DNA of 31,412 nucleotides from IDS-8 sp040902105 (GTDB lineage Bacteria; Pseudomonadota; Gammaproteobacteria; Steroidobacterales; Woeseiaceae), in assembly GCA_040902105.1 (NCBI GenBank), contig JBBDXW010000031.1, forward strand, positions 1-31,412, written 5' to 3'. The notes below the pieces were generated by a model. That model did not search any database and had not been told where the DNA came from. It worked only from the letters and a program-made list of their open reading frames with translations. The number at the start of each line of letters is the position of its first letter. Position 1 is the first letter of the stretch. Position numbers and translations under genes: made by a program. Shown here piece by piece: positions 24,522 through 31,412 of this stretch.

Positions 24522-25730
24522 ATGGACGATGCACGCTATCTGCTGATACTCAACGCGGGCAGTTCGTCGCTCAAATTCGGAGTTTTTGACTGGGCGGACG
24601 GATTGCGCTCCCGCGTGCGCGGCGCCTTGCGGAATATCGACGGCTCCGGCAGTTCGCGGTCGACCCTTTCGACAGGCGACACATCGGAAGTGATCGACAG
24701 TATCCCAAGCGTGGCCGACGCGGTGCCGATCCTCCTGGAGCGGCTCGCCAGCGGTGTCGGCGGATTAAGGCTTGGCACTGAAAACGTTGCGGCGACGGGC
24801 CATCGTATTGTGCACGGCGGCGAATATTTTTCGGCGCCGCTAAGGATCGACGCGCCGGTTTTCGACAGACTCCTATCGCTCAACCACCTCGCGCCGTTGC
24901 ACAATCCGCACGCACTTGCGGTCATCGAGGCGGTCGCAGGACGTTTCCCTGACGCGCCTGCCGTCGCCGCATTCGACACGGCATTTTTTCACGACCTGCC
25001 GGAAGCGGTGCGCACTTACGCAATCCCGTCCGGCTGGGCCGGGCGGTACGGAATCCGGCGTTACGGCTTTCACGGGATTGCGCATCAGTACATGTCGCTG
25101 CAGCTCCGGTCGCAATGGCGTCCGGCTCAGGCTCCGTCGCGTGTGGTAAGCCTCCATCTCGGTCAGGGTTGCTCGGTCGCGGCGCTCCGCGACGGGCGCC
25201 CGGTCGAGACCAGCATGGGTTTCACGCCGCTCGAGGGACTCATCATGGGCACCCGGCCGGGCGACATCGATGCCGGCGTAATCTTGCACCTTGCGCAGCA
25301 GGGCCACGATTGGCATGCGCTCGAGAATGTGCTCAACCGCCGGTCAGGTCTGCTGGGCCTGTCCGGCGTGTCGGACGACGTTCGAAAGTTGCTCGAACTG
25401 GAAGCGGAGCAACACGCCGGCGCAGAACTCGCACTGGCGGCGTTCTGTCACCGTATTAACAAGTATCTGGGCGCCTACGCCGCCGTACTGGGCGGCATCG
25501 ATTCCATCCTGTTCGGCGGCGGCATCGGCGAGAACTCGCCGGTCATCCGCGCGCGCGTCTGCGGCGCCTTGAGCTGGCTAGGCCTCGAACTCGACACGAA
25601 AGCCAACGCACATTGCATCGGCAACGCCTGCCGCATCTCGACCGATACATCGGCTATCGACGTAAGGGTAATTCCGGTGGATGAAGAACCGATTATCGCG
25701 GCAGCGGCGTGGACGGTGTTGCGAGGCTGA
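24522..25730 (+). CDS. ackA: Acetate kinase AckA
   Basis: A 402-residue ASKHA-fold kinase that converts acetyl phosphate and ADP to acetate and ATP. Seen are LNAGSSSLKF at the N-terminus, ATGHRIVHGG, AFDTAFFH (catalytic Asp), RRYGFHGIAHQY, the phosphate loop SLHLGQGCSVAAL, TPLEGLIMGTRPGDID, and FGGGIGENS. The phosphate loop has Gln and Cys where E. coli and Methanosarcina enzymes have HLGNG followed by Gly/Ala, a departure to note. Set 110 bases after xfp with no terminator between, it forms a two-gene acetyl-phosphate module. No good ribosome site is seen before the ATG at 24522. Confidence 0.92.
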   Translation: MDDARYLLILNAGSSSLKFGVFDWADGLRSRVRGALRNIDGSGSSRSTLSTGDTSEVIDSIPSVADAVPILLERLASGVGGLRLGTENVAATGHRIVHGGEYFSAPLRIDAPVFDRLLSLNHLAPLHNPHALAVIEAVAGRFPDAPAVAAFDTAFFHDLPEAVRTYAIPSGWAGRYGIRRYGFHGIAHQYMSLQLRSQWRPAQAPSRVVSLHLGQGCSVAALRDGRPVETSMGFTPLEGLIMGTRPGDIDAGVILHLAQQGHDWHALENVLNRRSGLLGLSGVSDDVRKLLELEAEQHAGAELALAAFCHRINKYLGAYAAVLGGIDSILFGGGIGENSPVIRARVCGALSWLGLELDTKANAHCIGNACRISTDTSAIDVRVIPVDEEPIIAAAAWTVLRG

Positions 25731-25886
25731 GCAGTCGAATTCGTTCGTTGCTGGCACAAGCAGGCGTCAAAGCAACCTGCAGCCGAGCGTGCGCAGAGGC
25801 GACTTCAGCAGGGCACTTGTCGAGATCCACCTTGCCCGTTCGACTACCAGGCAGACACATCCCATACACGCTACGAAGGAGTCATC

Positions 25887-26113
25887 ATGGCTAAGACACG
25901 TTCATGTCGTTTACCCCGAACGCGATCTGCGACGCCAGGAAACACACCGAAGTACTGTTTGCCTGAGCCTGGACAGCCGGGCGGAAGTCGATGACATGGT
26001 CAGGAAAGCGGTTGCCGCCCGGCGGCACGACCTACAACGAACCGAAGGATCACGGTTTCCAGGACCCCGACGGACATATCTGGGAACTCGTTCATATGGA
26101 GTCGGACGGGTAA
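25887..26113 (+). pseudogene. Broken VOC-family (glyoxalase-like) gene
   Basis: An ATG (MAK...) with a good GAAGGAG ribosome site begins a reading that loses most of the N-terminal half. Recognisable VOC text resumes in three frames. FTPNAICDARKHTEVLFA lies at 25910-25963, LSLDSRAEVDDMVRKAVAA starts at 25963 (one base lost), and GGTTYNEPKDHGFQDPDGHIWELVHME starts at 26021 (one base gained), ending at TAA 26111-26113. The MYGHGF segment expected between DHGF and QDPDG is also missing, as if deleted between repeated GF codons. The DoxX-like neighbour is a common companion of such VOC genes. Confidence 0.85.
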
Positions 26114-26150
26114 AACCACGGCTTACGCCTTCGATGGAGAGTTTCTGCTC

Positions 26151-26534
26151 ATGACAACAAAAACACTCAAGGTCTCCTACTGGACGGCGACCATTATCTT
26201 CGCAGCGCTGCTGGTGATGGACGGCCTTGGCGGCGTGATGCAGGCGGAGGCCGGCATGGAAGCCCTGGCGCATCTCGGGTACCCGATGTACCTGCTTGTG
26301 ATCGCGGGCGTTGCCAAGCTGCTGGCCGCCGTCGCGATCCTTCAGACCCGATTCCGTACCGTCAAGGAGTGGGCGTTCGCCGGCTTCGCTTTCACCTGTG
26401 TGCTGGCATTCTGCTCCCGGGCAGCGGTCGGCGACGACTTCGGCTTGCTGGTCTTTCCCGTGATCTTTCTCGCGATCATGCTGGTTCCGTACTTGCTGTG
26501 GAAGAAATACGATCCGGTCAGAGCACGGGTTTAA
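26151..26534 (+). CDS. DoxX-like integral membrane protein
   Basis: A 127-residue protein with four predicted membrane segments (about residues 10-28, 46-64, 73-91 and 96-117) and a short basic tail. The SYWTATIIFAALLVMDG opening and LGYPMYLLVIAGVAKLLAAVAIL middle match DoxX-like (DoxX_2) proteins. Function is not defined; family members are small inner-membrane proteins. GGAG about 11 bases upstream supports the ATG. It lies 37 bases after the broken VOC gene and converges with pstB. Confidence 0.8.
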   Translation: MTTKTLKVSYWTATIIFAALLVMDGLGGVMQAEAGMEALAHLGYPMYLLVIAGVAKLLAAVAILQTRFRTVKEWAFAGFAFTCVLAFCSRAAVGDDFGLLVFPVIFLAIMLVPYLLWKKYDPVRARV

Positions 26535-26556
26535 CAGCGCCGGGTTCAGCGAGACG

Positions 26557-27477
26557 TCAGCCGAAACGCCCGGTAATGTAATTTTCCGTCAGCTTGTGTT
26601 GCGGGTTCGTGAATATCCTGTCGGTTTCGTCCACTTCGACGAGCAGACCGAGATGAAAATAGGCGACGCGTTTGGAGACCCGGGCGGCCTGCTGCATTGA
26701 ATGCGTCACGATGACGATCGCATAGTTTGCCGACAGTTCGTCGATCAGATCCTCGACACGCGCCGTTGCGATCGGATCGAGCGCCGAACACGGTTCGTCC
26801 ATGAGAATGACTTCGGGATTGACTGCGATCGTGCGCGCGATGCAAAGACGCTGTTGCTGGCCGCCTGAGAGGCCAGTGCCGGGCTCGTCAAGCCGATCCT
26901 TTACTTCCTTCAACAATCCCGCACGCTCGAGACTGGTGTGCACGATCTCGTCCAGTTCCGCCCGATCCGACGCGAGTCCGTGAATGCGCGGGCCGTACGC
27001 GACGTTATCGTAGATGCTCTTCGGGAAAGGGTTTGGCTTCTGAAACACGATACCGACGCGTGCCCGCAGCGCGACCGGGTCCAGATCTTTTGAATAAATG
27101 TCCTGGCCGTCGAGTGTGATACGCCCGGTCACGCGCGCCGATTCGATCGAATCGTTCATGCGGTTCAGGCAGCGCAAAAACGTAGACTTGCCGCAACCGG
27201 ACGGCCCTATCAGCGCCACAACCTGCTGTTTGCCGATTTCCAGCGTAACATCCTTGATGGCGTGCAGGTCGCCGTAATACACGTTCACATTCTCGGCGAC
27301 GATGAACGGTTCCTTGCAGCGGGGCTGACCCACCGTTTGGCCGGTAAGCTCGGACATCTCTTCGAGCCGCCGTCGCCGCGACGGCTTCTTCCGAGCCGCG
27401 ACCGGAGGAGTCTCGCCGGCTTCGCCCGGAATTGGCCCTTCGGCTAGCCCGTCATTGAAGGGCTTCAGTTCAGTCAT
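26557..27477 (-). CDS. pstB: Phosphate ABC transporter ATPase PstB
   Basis: The ATPase of the high-affinity phosphate importer. Walker A is GPSGCGKST, the Q-loop VFQKPNPFP, the ABC signature LSGGQQQR, and Walker B VILMDEPCSALD; the H-loop is VTHSMQQA. FQKPNPFPKSIYDNV and the ENYITGRFG end are typical of PstB. With the ATG at 27477 the protein has 306 residues, including an about 40-residue N-terminal extension rich in Pro, Lys and Arg (ARKKPSRRRR). An internal ATG at 27357 (MSELTGQ) would give a standard 266 residues, and neither start has a clear ribosome site. phoU, usually next, is not here: the gene converges on the DoxX-like gene. Confidence 0.93.
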   Translation of the reverse strand: MTELKPFNDGLAEGPIPGEAGETPPVAARKKPSRRRRLEEMSELTGQTVGQPRCKEPFIVAENVNVYYGDLHAIKDVTLEIGKQQVVALIGPSGCGKSTFLRCLNRMNDSIESARVTGRITLDGQDIYSKDLDPVALRARVGIVFQKPNPFPKSIYDNVAYGPRIHGLASDRAELDEIVHTSLERAGLLKEVKDRLDEPGTGLSGGQQQRLCIARTIAVNPEVILMDEPCSALDPIATARVEDLIDELSANYAIVIVTHSMQQAARVSKRVAYFHLGLLVEVDETDRIFTNPQHKLTENYITGRFG

Positions 27478-27531
27478 TCCGTGCATTCTCATATACCCGA
27501 CATGCCGCAACAATCCCGGGAGCTACGATAG

Positions 27532-28806
27532 TTACCATTGGCGCCCGACTTTCTTGCGCATGATGATGGCGGCAAGATTCATCGCAAGAAGAAACCCGAG
27601 CAACACAATGATCGCCGCGGAAGTGCGTTCGGCAAATGCGCGCTCCGGGCTGTCCGCCCAAAGAAATATCTGCACGGGCAATGCAGTGGCGGGATCCGTG
27701 AATCCCGACGGCACGTCGACGATGAACGCCACCATGCCGATCATGAGCAGCGGCGCAGTTTCGCCGAGCGCACGGCTCATGCCGATGATCGCGCCGGTCA
27801 GCATGCCGGGCAGTGCAAGCGGCAATACGTGATGGAATACGACCTGCATCCTGGATGCGCCGATGCCAAAGGCCGCTTCGCGAATGGACGGCGGAACGGC
27901 CTTGATTGCCGCGCGGGAGGCGATGATGATCACAGGCAGCGTCAACAGCGCCAGCACGAGGCCACCAACCAGCGGCGCCGAACGCGGCATGCCGATCCAG
28001 TTGATGAAGACCGCGAGGCCGAGCAGGCCGAACACAATCGAAGGCACCGCGGCGAGGTTGTTGATATTCACTTCGATCAGATCTGCCCAGCGATTCTTCG
28101 TCGCGAACTCCTCAAGATAGATTGCCGCCGCAACGCCGAGCGGAAACGAGAGGGCGATCGTTACGACCAGCATGTAAAACGATCCCATCAGCGCGCCCTT
28201 GATGCCGGCAAGCTCGGGTTCCCGGGAATCGCCATTGGTGAAGAGCGCAACGTTGAATTTCGAATCCAGCCTGCCTGTCGCTTCCAGCTGGTCTATCCAT
28301 TCGAGTTGCCGGTCGGACAACGGCCGTTGTGCGGCTTCCACTTCGCGATCGATGCTTCCCTTGACAAGCATATCGACGTCGGCGGACGTCGGCACGGATA
28401 CCTGTTGCCGCGTTCCCATCAAGCTCGGATCCTGCACGAGTGCATCGCGCAATTGATAACCGGCGCCGGGACTGACGAGCCGGATAAGGTCCCGGCGCTC
28501 TCGTCGATCGGTGACCTCCGGAAATTCCAGCCACAGCGCATTCCTCACCAGCGCATCGAAGTCCGCATACTGAAGATCCGGTTCCCCTCCGGGCGCAAGC
28601 AGCTCTTGCGAGAATTCAATGTCGAGTTCTACGAAGGTTTGCGTGAAGGCAGATGCGCCTTTTGCAAACAGGCTGAAAAAAAACACGCCGAGAAAGACAA
28701 TACCAACGGCCGTCGCCAGCAAGCCGAACACACGGAACAAAGCTTCCTTGCGGTACCGGCGGCGGAGGCCGGCCTCTACGGCCCTGCGTGTATCCCGTGT
28801 GCTCAT
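27532..28806 (-). CDS. pstA: Phosphate ABC transporter permease PstA
   Basis: A 424-residue inner-membrane permease. One membrane segment (about residues 23-47) is followed by an unusually long soluble insertion (about 48-198), probably periplasmic, before the conserved permease core. The core has the EAA-type coupling loop IREAAFGIGASRMQVVFHHVLPLALPGM and the PstA marks NLAAVPSIVFGLLG and RALGETAPL. E. coli PstA is about 296 residues, so the extra length is almost all this insertion. The ATG at 28806 follows the pstC stop by 13 bases; no strong ribosome site was seen. Confidence 0.92.
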   Translation of the reverse strand: MSTRDTRRAVEAGLRRRYRKEALFRVFGLLATAVGIVFLGVFFFSLFAKGASAFTQTFVELDIEFSQELLAPGGEPDLQYADFDALVRNALWLEFPEVTDRRERRDLIRLVSPGAGYQLRDALVQDPSLMGTRQQVSVPTSADVDMLVKGSIDREVEAAQRPLSDRQLEWIDQLEATGRLDSKFNVALFTNGDSREPELAGIKGALMGSFYMLVVTIALSFPLGVAAAIYLEEFATKNRWADLIEVNINNLAAVPSIVFGLLGLAVFINWIGMPRSAPLVGGLVLALLTLPVIIIASRAAIKAVPPSIREAAFGIGASRMQVVFHHVLPLALPGMLTGAIIGMSRALGETAPLLMIGMVAFIVDVPSGFTDPATALPVQIFLWADSPERAFAERTSAAIIVLLGFLLAMNLAAIIMRKKVGRQW

Positions 28807-28819
28807 ATCTGTCGCAACA

Positions 28820-30208
28820 TCACTCGTATTGTTCGCGGTACTTGCGCACCACGTGCAAACCAACGATGTTCAGAGCGAGCGTCGCGACAAACAGCAACAA
28901 GCCCAGGGCAAACGCCGCGAGCGTCTTCGCGCTGTCGAACTCCTGGTCGCCGACCAGCAGCGTGACAATCTGTACCGTCACCGTAGTGACGGCTTCAAGC
29001 GGATTTGCGGTCAGATTCGCGGCAAGTCCCGCCGCCATGACAACAATCATGGTCTCGCCGATTGCACGGGATATCGCGAGCAGTATGCCGCCGGTGATAC
29101 CGGGTAATGCCGCGGGCAGGATCACGCGGATCATCGTCTCCGAGCGCGTCGATCCAAGGCCGAGCGCACCGTCCCGCATCGCGCGCGGCACCGCATTGAT
29201 TGCATCGTCGGACAGCGACGACACCAGCGGAATGATCATGATGCCCATCACCACGCCTGCGGCCAGCGCGCTTTCCGAAGCGACTTCGAGACCTATCGCC
29301 TCGCCCGCGCGGCGGATTGCCGGCGCCATGGTCAGCGCCGCGAAGAACCCGTACACGACGGTAGGAATACCCGCCAGGATTTCCAGCAACGGTTTGGCGA
29401 TCGTGCGCACGCGCCCCGAAGAATATTCCGCGAGATAGATCGCCGTCATCAGGCCGACGGGTACCGACACGCACATCGCGATTGCGGTAATGAGCAAGGT
29501 TCCGGTAAACAGCGGCACTGCGCCAAAACTGCCCGATGAGCCGACCTGATCGGCGCGGATCGCCGTTTGCGGACTCCAGTTGAGGCCAAACAGGAACTCG
29601 GTCAGCGGAATTTCCCGAAAGAAGCGGATTGCCTCGAACAATACCGACAGTACGATGCCGATCGTGGTAACGATGGCGATACTCGACGCCGCAACCAGCA
29701 GCCCGAGGATCACGCTCTCCACCTGGTTCCGTGCCCGAAAGTCCGGCGCTATCCGGCGCCATGCGAAGACGCCGCCCATCACCGCGAGGCCGAGACTCAC
29801 GATTGCGAGCAAACGCCGGCTTGCGCGCGTGTACTCGTGCAATGCCAGGGCCGCGTCGCTCAGGACCCTGTCGATGTTCCCCGGCAACGTCTCGCTGGCG
29901 GCAAGATTGCGGACCGTGTTGAACAGCAGGTCGAGTTCGCCGGCCGGGAGCGCCTGTTGCGCTTCCGGCAGACCCTTGACAACGAGCGCTGCAATAATGC
30001 GCGGCTCGACCACGATCCACAGCAACATCAGGCCCAGAGCCGGCAGCAAACACCAGATCGCCGCATAGTAGCCGTAATACCCCGGCAGCGAATGCAGCCG
30101 CACATCGCGGCGCGGACCGCCGGCCGCCGCGAGAGCGCGATCGCGACCGAAATAGAAGGCTGCAACCGACAGAGCGATCAGTACGAGAGCGAGCGTGGCC
30201 GGCTGCAT
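28820..30208 (-). CDS. pstC: Phosphate ABC transporter permease PstC
   Basis: A 462-residue permease partner of PstA. The C-terminal core (about 215-462) has GLMTAIYLAEYSS, EILAGIPTVVYGFFA, the coupling loop MRDGALGLGSTRSETMIRVILPAALPG and RAIGETMIVVMAAG. In front of it lie about 200 extra residues with several membrane segments (about 2-22, 47-67, 134-152, 166-190) and a soluble loop; E. coli PstC has about 319 residues. Such long forms are known in some gammaproteobacteria. The ATG at 30208 has AAGG about nine bases upstream and starts 19 bases after pstS. Confidence 0.92.
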   Translation of the reverse strand: MQPATLALVLIALSVAAFYFGRDRALAAAGGPRRDVRLHSLPGYYGYYAAIWCLLPALGLMLLWIVVEPRIIAALVVKGLPEAQQALPAGELDLLFNTVRNLAASETLPGNIDRVLSDAALALHEYTRASRRLLAIVSLGLAVMGGVFAWRRIAPDFRARNQVESVILGLLVAASSIAIVTTIGIVLSVLFEAIRFFREIPLTEFLFGLNWSPQTAIRADQVGSSGSFGAVPLFTGTLLITAIAMCVSVPVGLMTAIYLAEYSSGRVRTIAKPLLEILAGIPTVVYGFFAALTMAPAIRRAGEAIGLEVASESALAAGVVMGIMIIPLVSSLSDDAINAVPRAMRDGALGLGSTRSETMIRVILPAALPGITGGILLAISRAIGETMIVVMAAGLAANLTANPLEAVTTVTVQIVTLLVGDQEFDSAKTLAAFALGLLLFVATLALNIVGLHVVRKYREQYE

Positions 30209-30227
30209 GCGCTATGAACCTTTTTTC

Positions 30228-31271
30228 TCATTCCAGCGAGCGAACGGTTGCTGCGACTTCGGCCCGTTCTTCCTCCGGCAGCGGAATGAGTCCTCGGTCC
30301 GACAGGTAGCCGAAATCGCCCCACGCTCGTTCACTGGTAAATTCCGCAAGAAAGCCGCGCAGTCCCGGGATCACCTCGACGTGCGCCTTCTTGACATAGA
30401 GGAAGAGAGGTCGCGAGACCGGATAGCTGCCGTCCGCAATGCTTTCGAATGTCGGTTCGCCTCCGTCAACCGCGGCACCTTTCACCTTGTCTGCATTCTG
30501 ATCGAGAAAACTGAAGCCGAAAATGCCCATAGCCTGGGGATTTGCTTCAAGCTTTTGCACGATGAGGTTGTCGTTCTCTCCTGCTTCGACGAACGCGCCG
30601 TCTTCCCGAATCGTGTGACAGATTCTCTTAAAACGATTCTCGTCCGTAGCAGCTATCTCGCCGATCCACGGAATCGACTTGCATCCGCCTTCCATGGCAA
30701 GTTCGACGAACGCGTCACGGGTACCGGACGTCGGGGGCGGGCCGAGCACTTCAATCTTCGTCGCCGGCAATTCGGCATTGACGTCTTTCCAGCTACGATA
30801 CGGATTGGGCACGAGTTTGCCGTCAGCGTCGCCTGGCACTTCTTTCGCCAGCGCCAGAAAGATGTCCCTGCGCGTCAGGTTCATCGCCGGAGACGCGACT
30901 GCGTTCGCCATCACGATTCCGTCGTAACCGATCCTGACTTCGACAATTTCTCTGACGCCGTTCTTTGCGCATGCATCGATTTCGGACTGCTTGATCGCAC
31001 GCGATGAATTGGCGATGTCGGGATACTGTGCGCCGACACCGTCACAGAACTGCTTCAAGCCGCCACCCGACCCGGTCTGCTCCACTTTCGGAGTCCTGAA
31101 GTCACTGCCGCGGCCAAACCGTTCCGCCACGACGGTCGCGAACGGATAAACGGTCGAAGACCCTACAATATAGACGTAATCGCGACCGGCCTGGGCAAGC
31201 GCATTGTTGCAGGTCAGCGCCCCCGCCATCGTGGCTGCAAGCAGCAGTGCGGCTGTCGTTTTCCTGAACAT
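30228..31271 (-). CDS. pstS: Periplasmic phosphate-binding protein PstS
   Basis: A 347-residue binding protein that delivers phosphate to PstCA. The signal peptide ends at about NALA (residue 26). Binding-site motifs are VGSSTVYPF (about 36-44), GSGGGLKQFC, DIANSSRAIK and PPPTSGTRDAF, matching the S-S-T, S-G, S-R and S-G-T-R-D phosphate contacts of PstS. The ATG at 31271 is fixed by GGAGGA about eight bases upstream. It is first in the operon, so the promoter must be in the roughly 110 bases before it. Confidence 0.93.
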   Translation of the reverse strand: MFRKTTAALLLAATMAGALTCNNALAQAGRDYVYIVGSSTVYPFATVVAERFGRGSDFRTPKVEQTGSGGGLKQFCDGVGAQYPDIANSSRAIKQSEIDACAKNGVREIVEVRIGYDGIVMANAVASPAMNLTRRDIFLALAKEVPGDADGKLVPNPYRSWKDVNAELPATKIEVLGPPPTSGTRDAFVELAMEGGCKSIPWIGEIAATDENRFKRICHTIREDGAFVEAGENDNLIVQKLEANPQAMGIFGFSFLDQNADKVKGAAVDGGEPTFESIADGSYPVSRPLFLYVKKAHVEVIPGLRGFLAEFTSERAWGDFGYLSDRGLIPLPEEERAEVAATVRSLE

Positions 31272-31384
31272 CTGGTGTCCTCCGGTAACTGGCCAGGCCG
31301 ACACGAGCTTAACGGTCGAATGTTACGGAATTGTTGCAGTGCTGCTGTCAGGGAGCCTATGCACAAGGCCTGGATTCGAGCGCT
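31272..31384 (-). promoter_or_regulatory. Upstream region of the pst operon
   Basis: This minus-strand region should hold the pst promoter and PhoB sites. On the minus strand the stretch CTGCAAC-AATT-CCGTAAC around 31325-31345 has the two-repeat spacing of a Pho box, but matches the CTGTCAT repeat at only about four of seven positions each. A Pho box is therefore not proven. Confidence 0.2.
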
Positions 31385-31412
31385 GTAGGAGCCCGCCATT
31401 GCGGGCGACCAC
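31385..31412. repeat. REP-like palindrome with GTAG head
   Basis: GTAG at 31385-31388 is followed by the inverted repeat GCCCGC (31391-31396) / GCGGGC (31401-31406) with loop CATT. A GTAG or GTGG tetranucleotide beside an imperfect GC palindrome is the form of REP elements mobilised by RAYT (Y1-like) transposases in pseudomonads and xanthomonads. The window ends at 31412, so any partner repeat lies outside. Confidence 0.6.

Noticed and set aside
25681..26154. 157-residue frame spanning the VOC remnant
   Set aside because: Only one block of it (SLDSRAEVDDMVRKAVAA) is VOC text; the rest is out of frame, so the pseudogene reading explains it better.
27538..28965. 475-residue plus-strand open frame over pstA
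   Set aside because: It is antisense to pstA with its permease motifs, and the translation is low-complexity Arg/His/Gln-rich text without a recognisable domain.

Overview
The window is roughly 60% G+C and reads as a chromosomal piece of a gammaproteobacterium. The order polA, engB, cytochrome c4, dsbA is typical of pseudomonads and xanthomonads. The arginine genes are of the N-acylornithine transcarbamylase type known from Xanthomonadales and Bacteroidetes. A TonB-receptor fossil and a REP-like palindrome also fit that part of the tree. No rRNA, tRNA, CRISPR array or intact transposase was seen. The exact genus cannot be fixed from sequence alone.

Layout. Bases 1-3.2 kb hold an orphan FlhC-like regulator, nudC, an NRDE-family gene and, on the minus strand, an acyl-protein-thioesterase-like esterase. 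Bases 3.26-11.47 kb form one tightly overlapped arginine operon behind an ARG-box-like operator: argR, argG, an uncharacterised P-loop gene, argC, argD, argF', argB, argH. Bases 11.5-17.3 kb hold lptM, polA, a candidate structured small RNA with its own terminator, engB (minus strand), cytochrome c4 and a lipoprotein DsbA. A 172-bp palindromic element starts on the dsbA stop codon. Bases 17.5-21.06 kb hold a DUF885 peptidase-like protein and a class-C beta-lactamase-fold serine hydrolase, both exported.

Bases 21.1-26.1 kb look like a remodelled zone. A fossil in which TonB-receptor and LysR fragments are fused lies on one side, and a frameshifted VOC (glyoxalase-like) pseudogene on the other. 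Between them is an intact phosphoketolase-acetate kinase pair, which together would turn xylulose-5-P or fructose-6-P into acetate plus ATP through acetyl phosphate. A DoxX-like membrane protein follows. Bases 26.5-31.3 kb carry a minus-strand phosphate uptake operon, pstS-pstC-pstA-pstB, without phoU. The window ends in a REP-like palindrome.

The most interesting region is the arginine operon. The transcarbamylase lacks both residues that mark the acetylornithine enzyme of Xanthomonas (Glu92 and Lys302 there), and at the specificity position has Ala where Bacteroides succinylornithine transcarbamylase has Pro. An unknown BioD-like P-loop protein is translationally coupled between argG and argC. 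No acylglutamate synthase or deacylase gene is in the operon. The polA-engB small RNA candidate and the palindromic element after dsbA are the main non-coding novelties.
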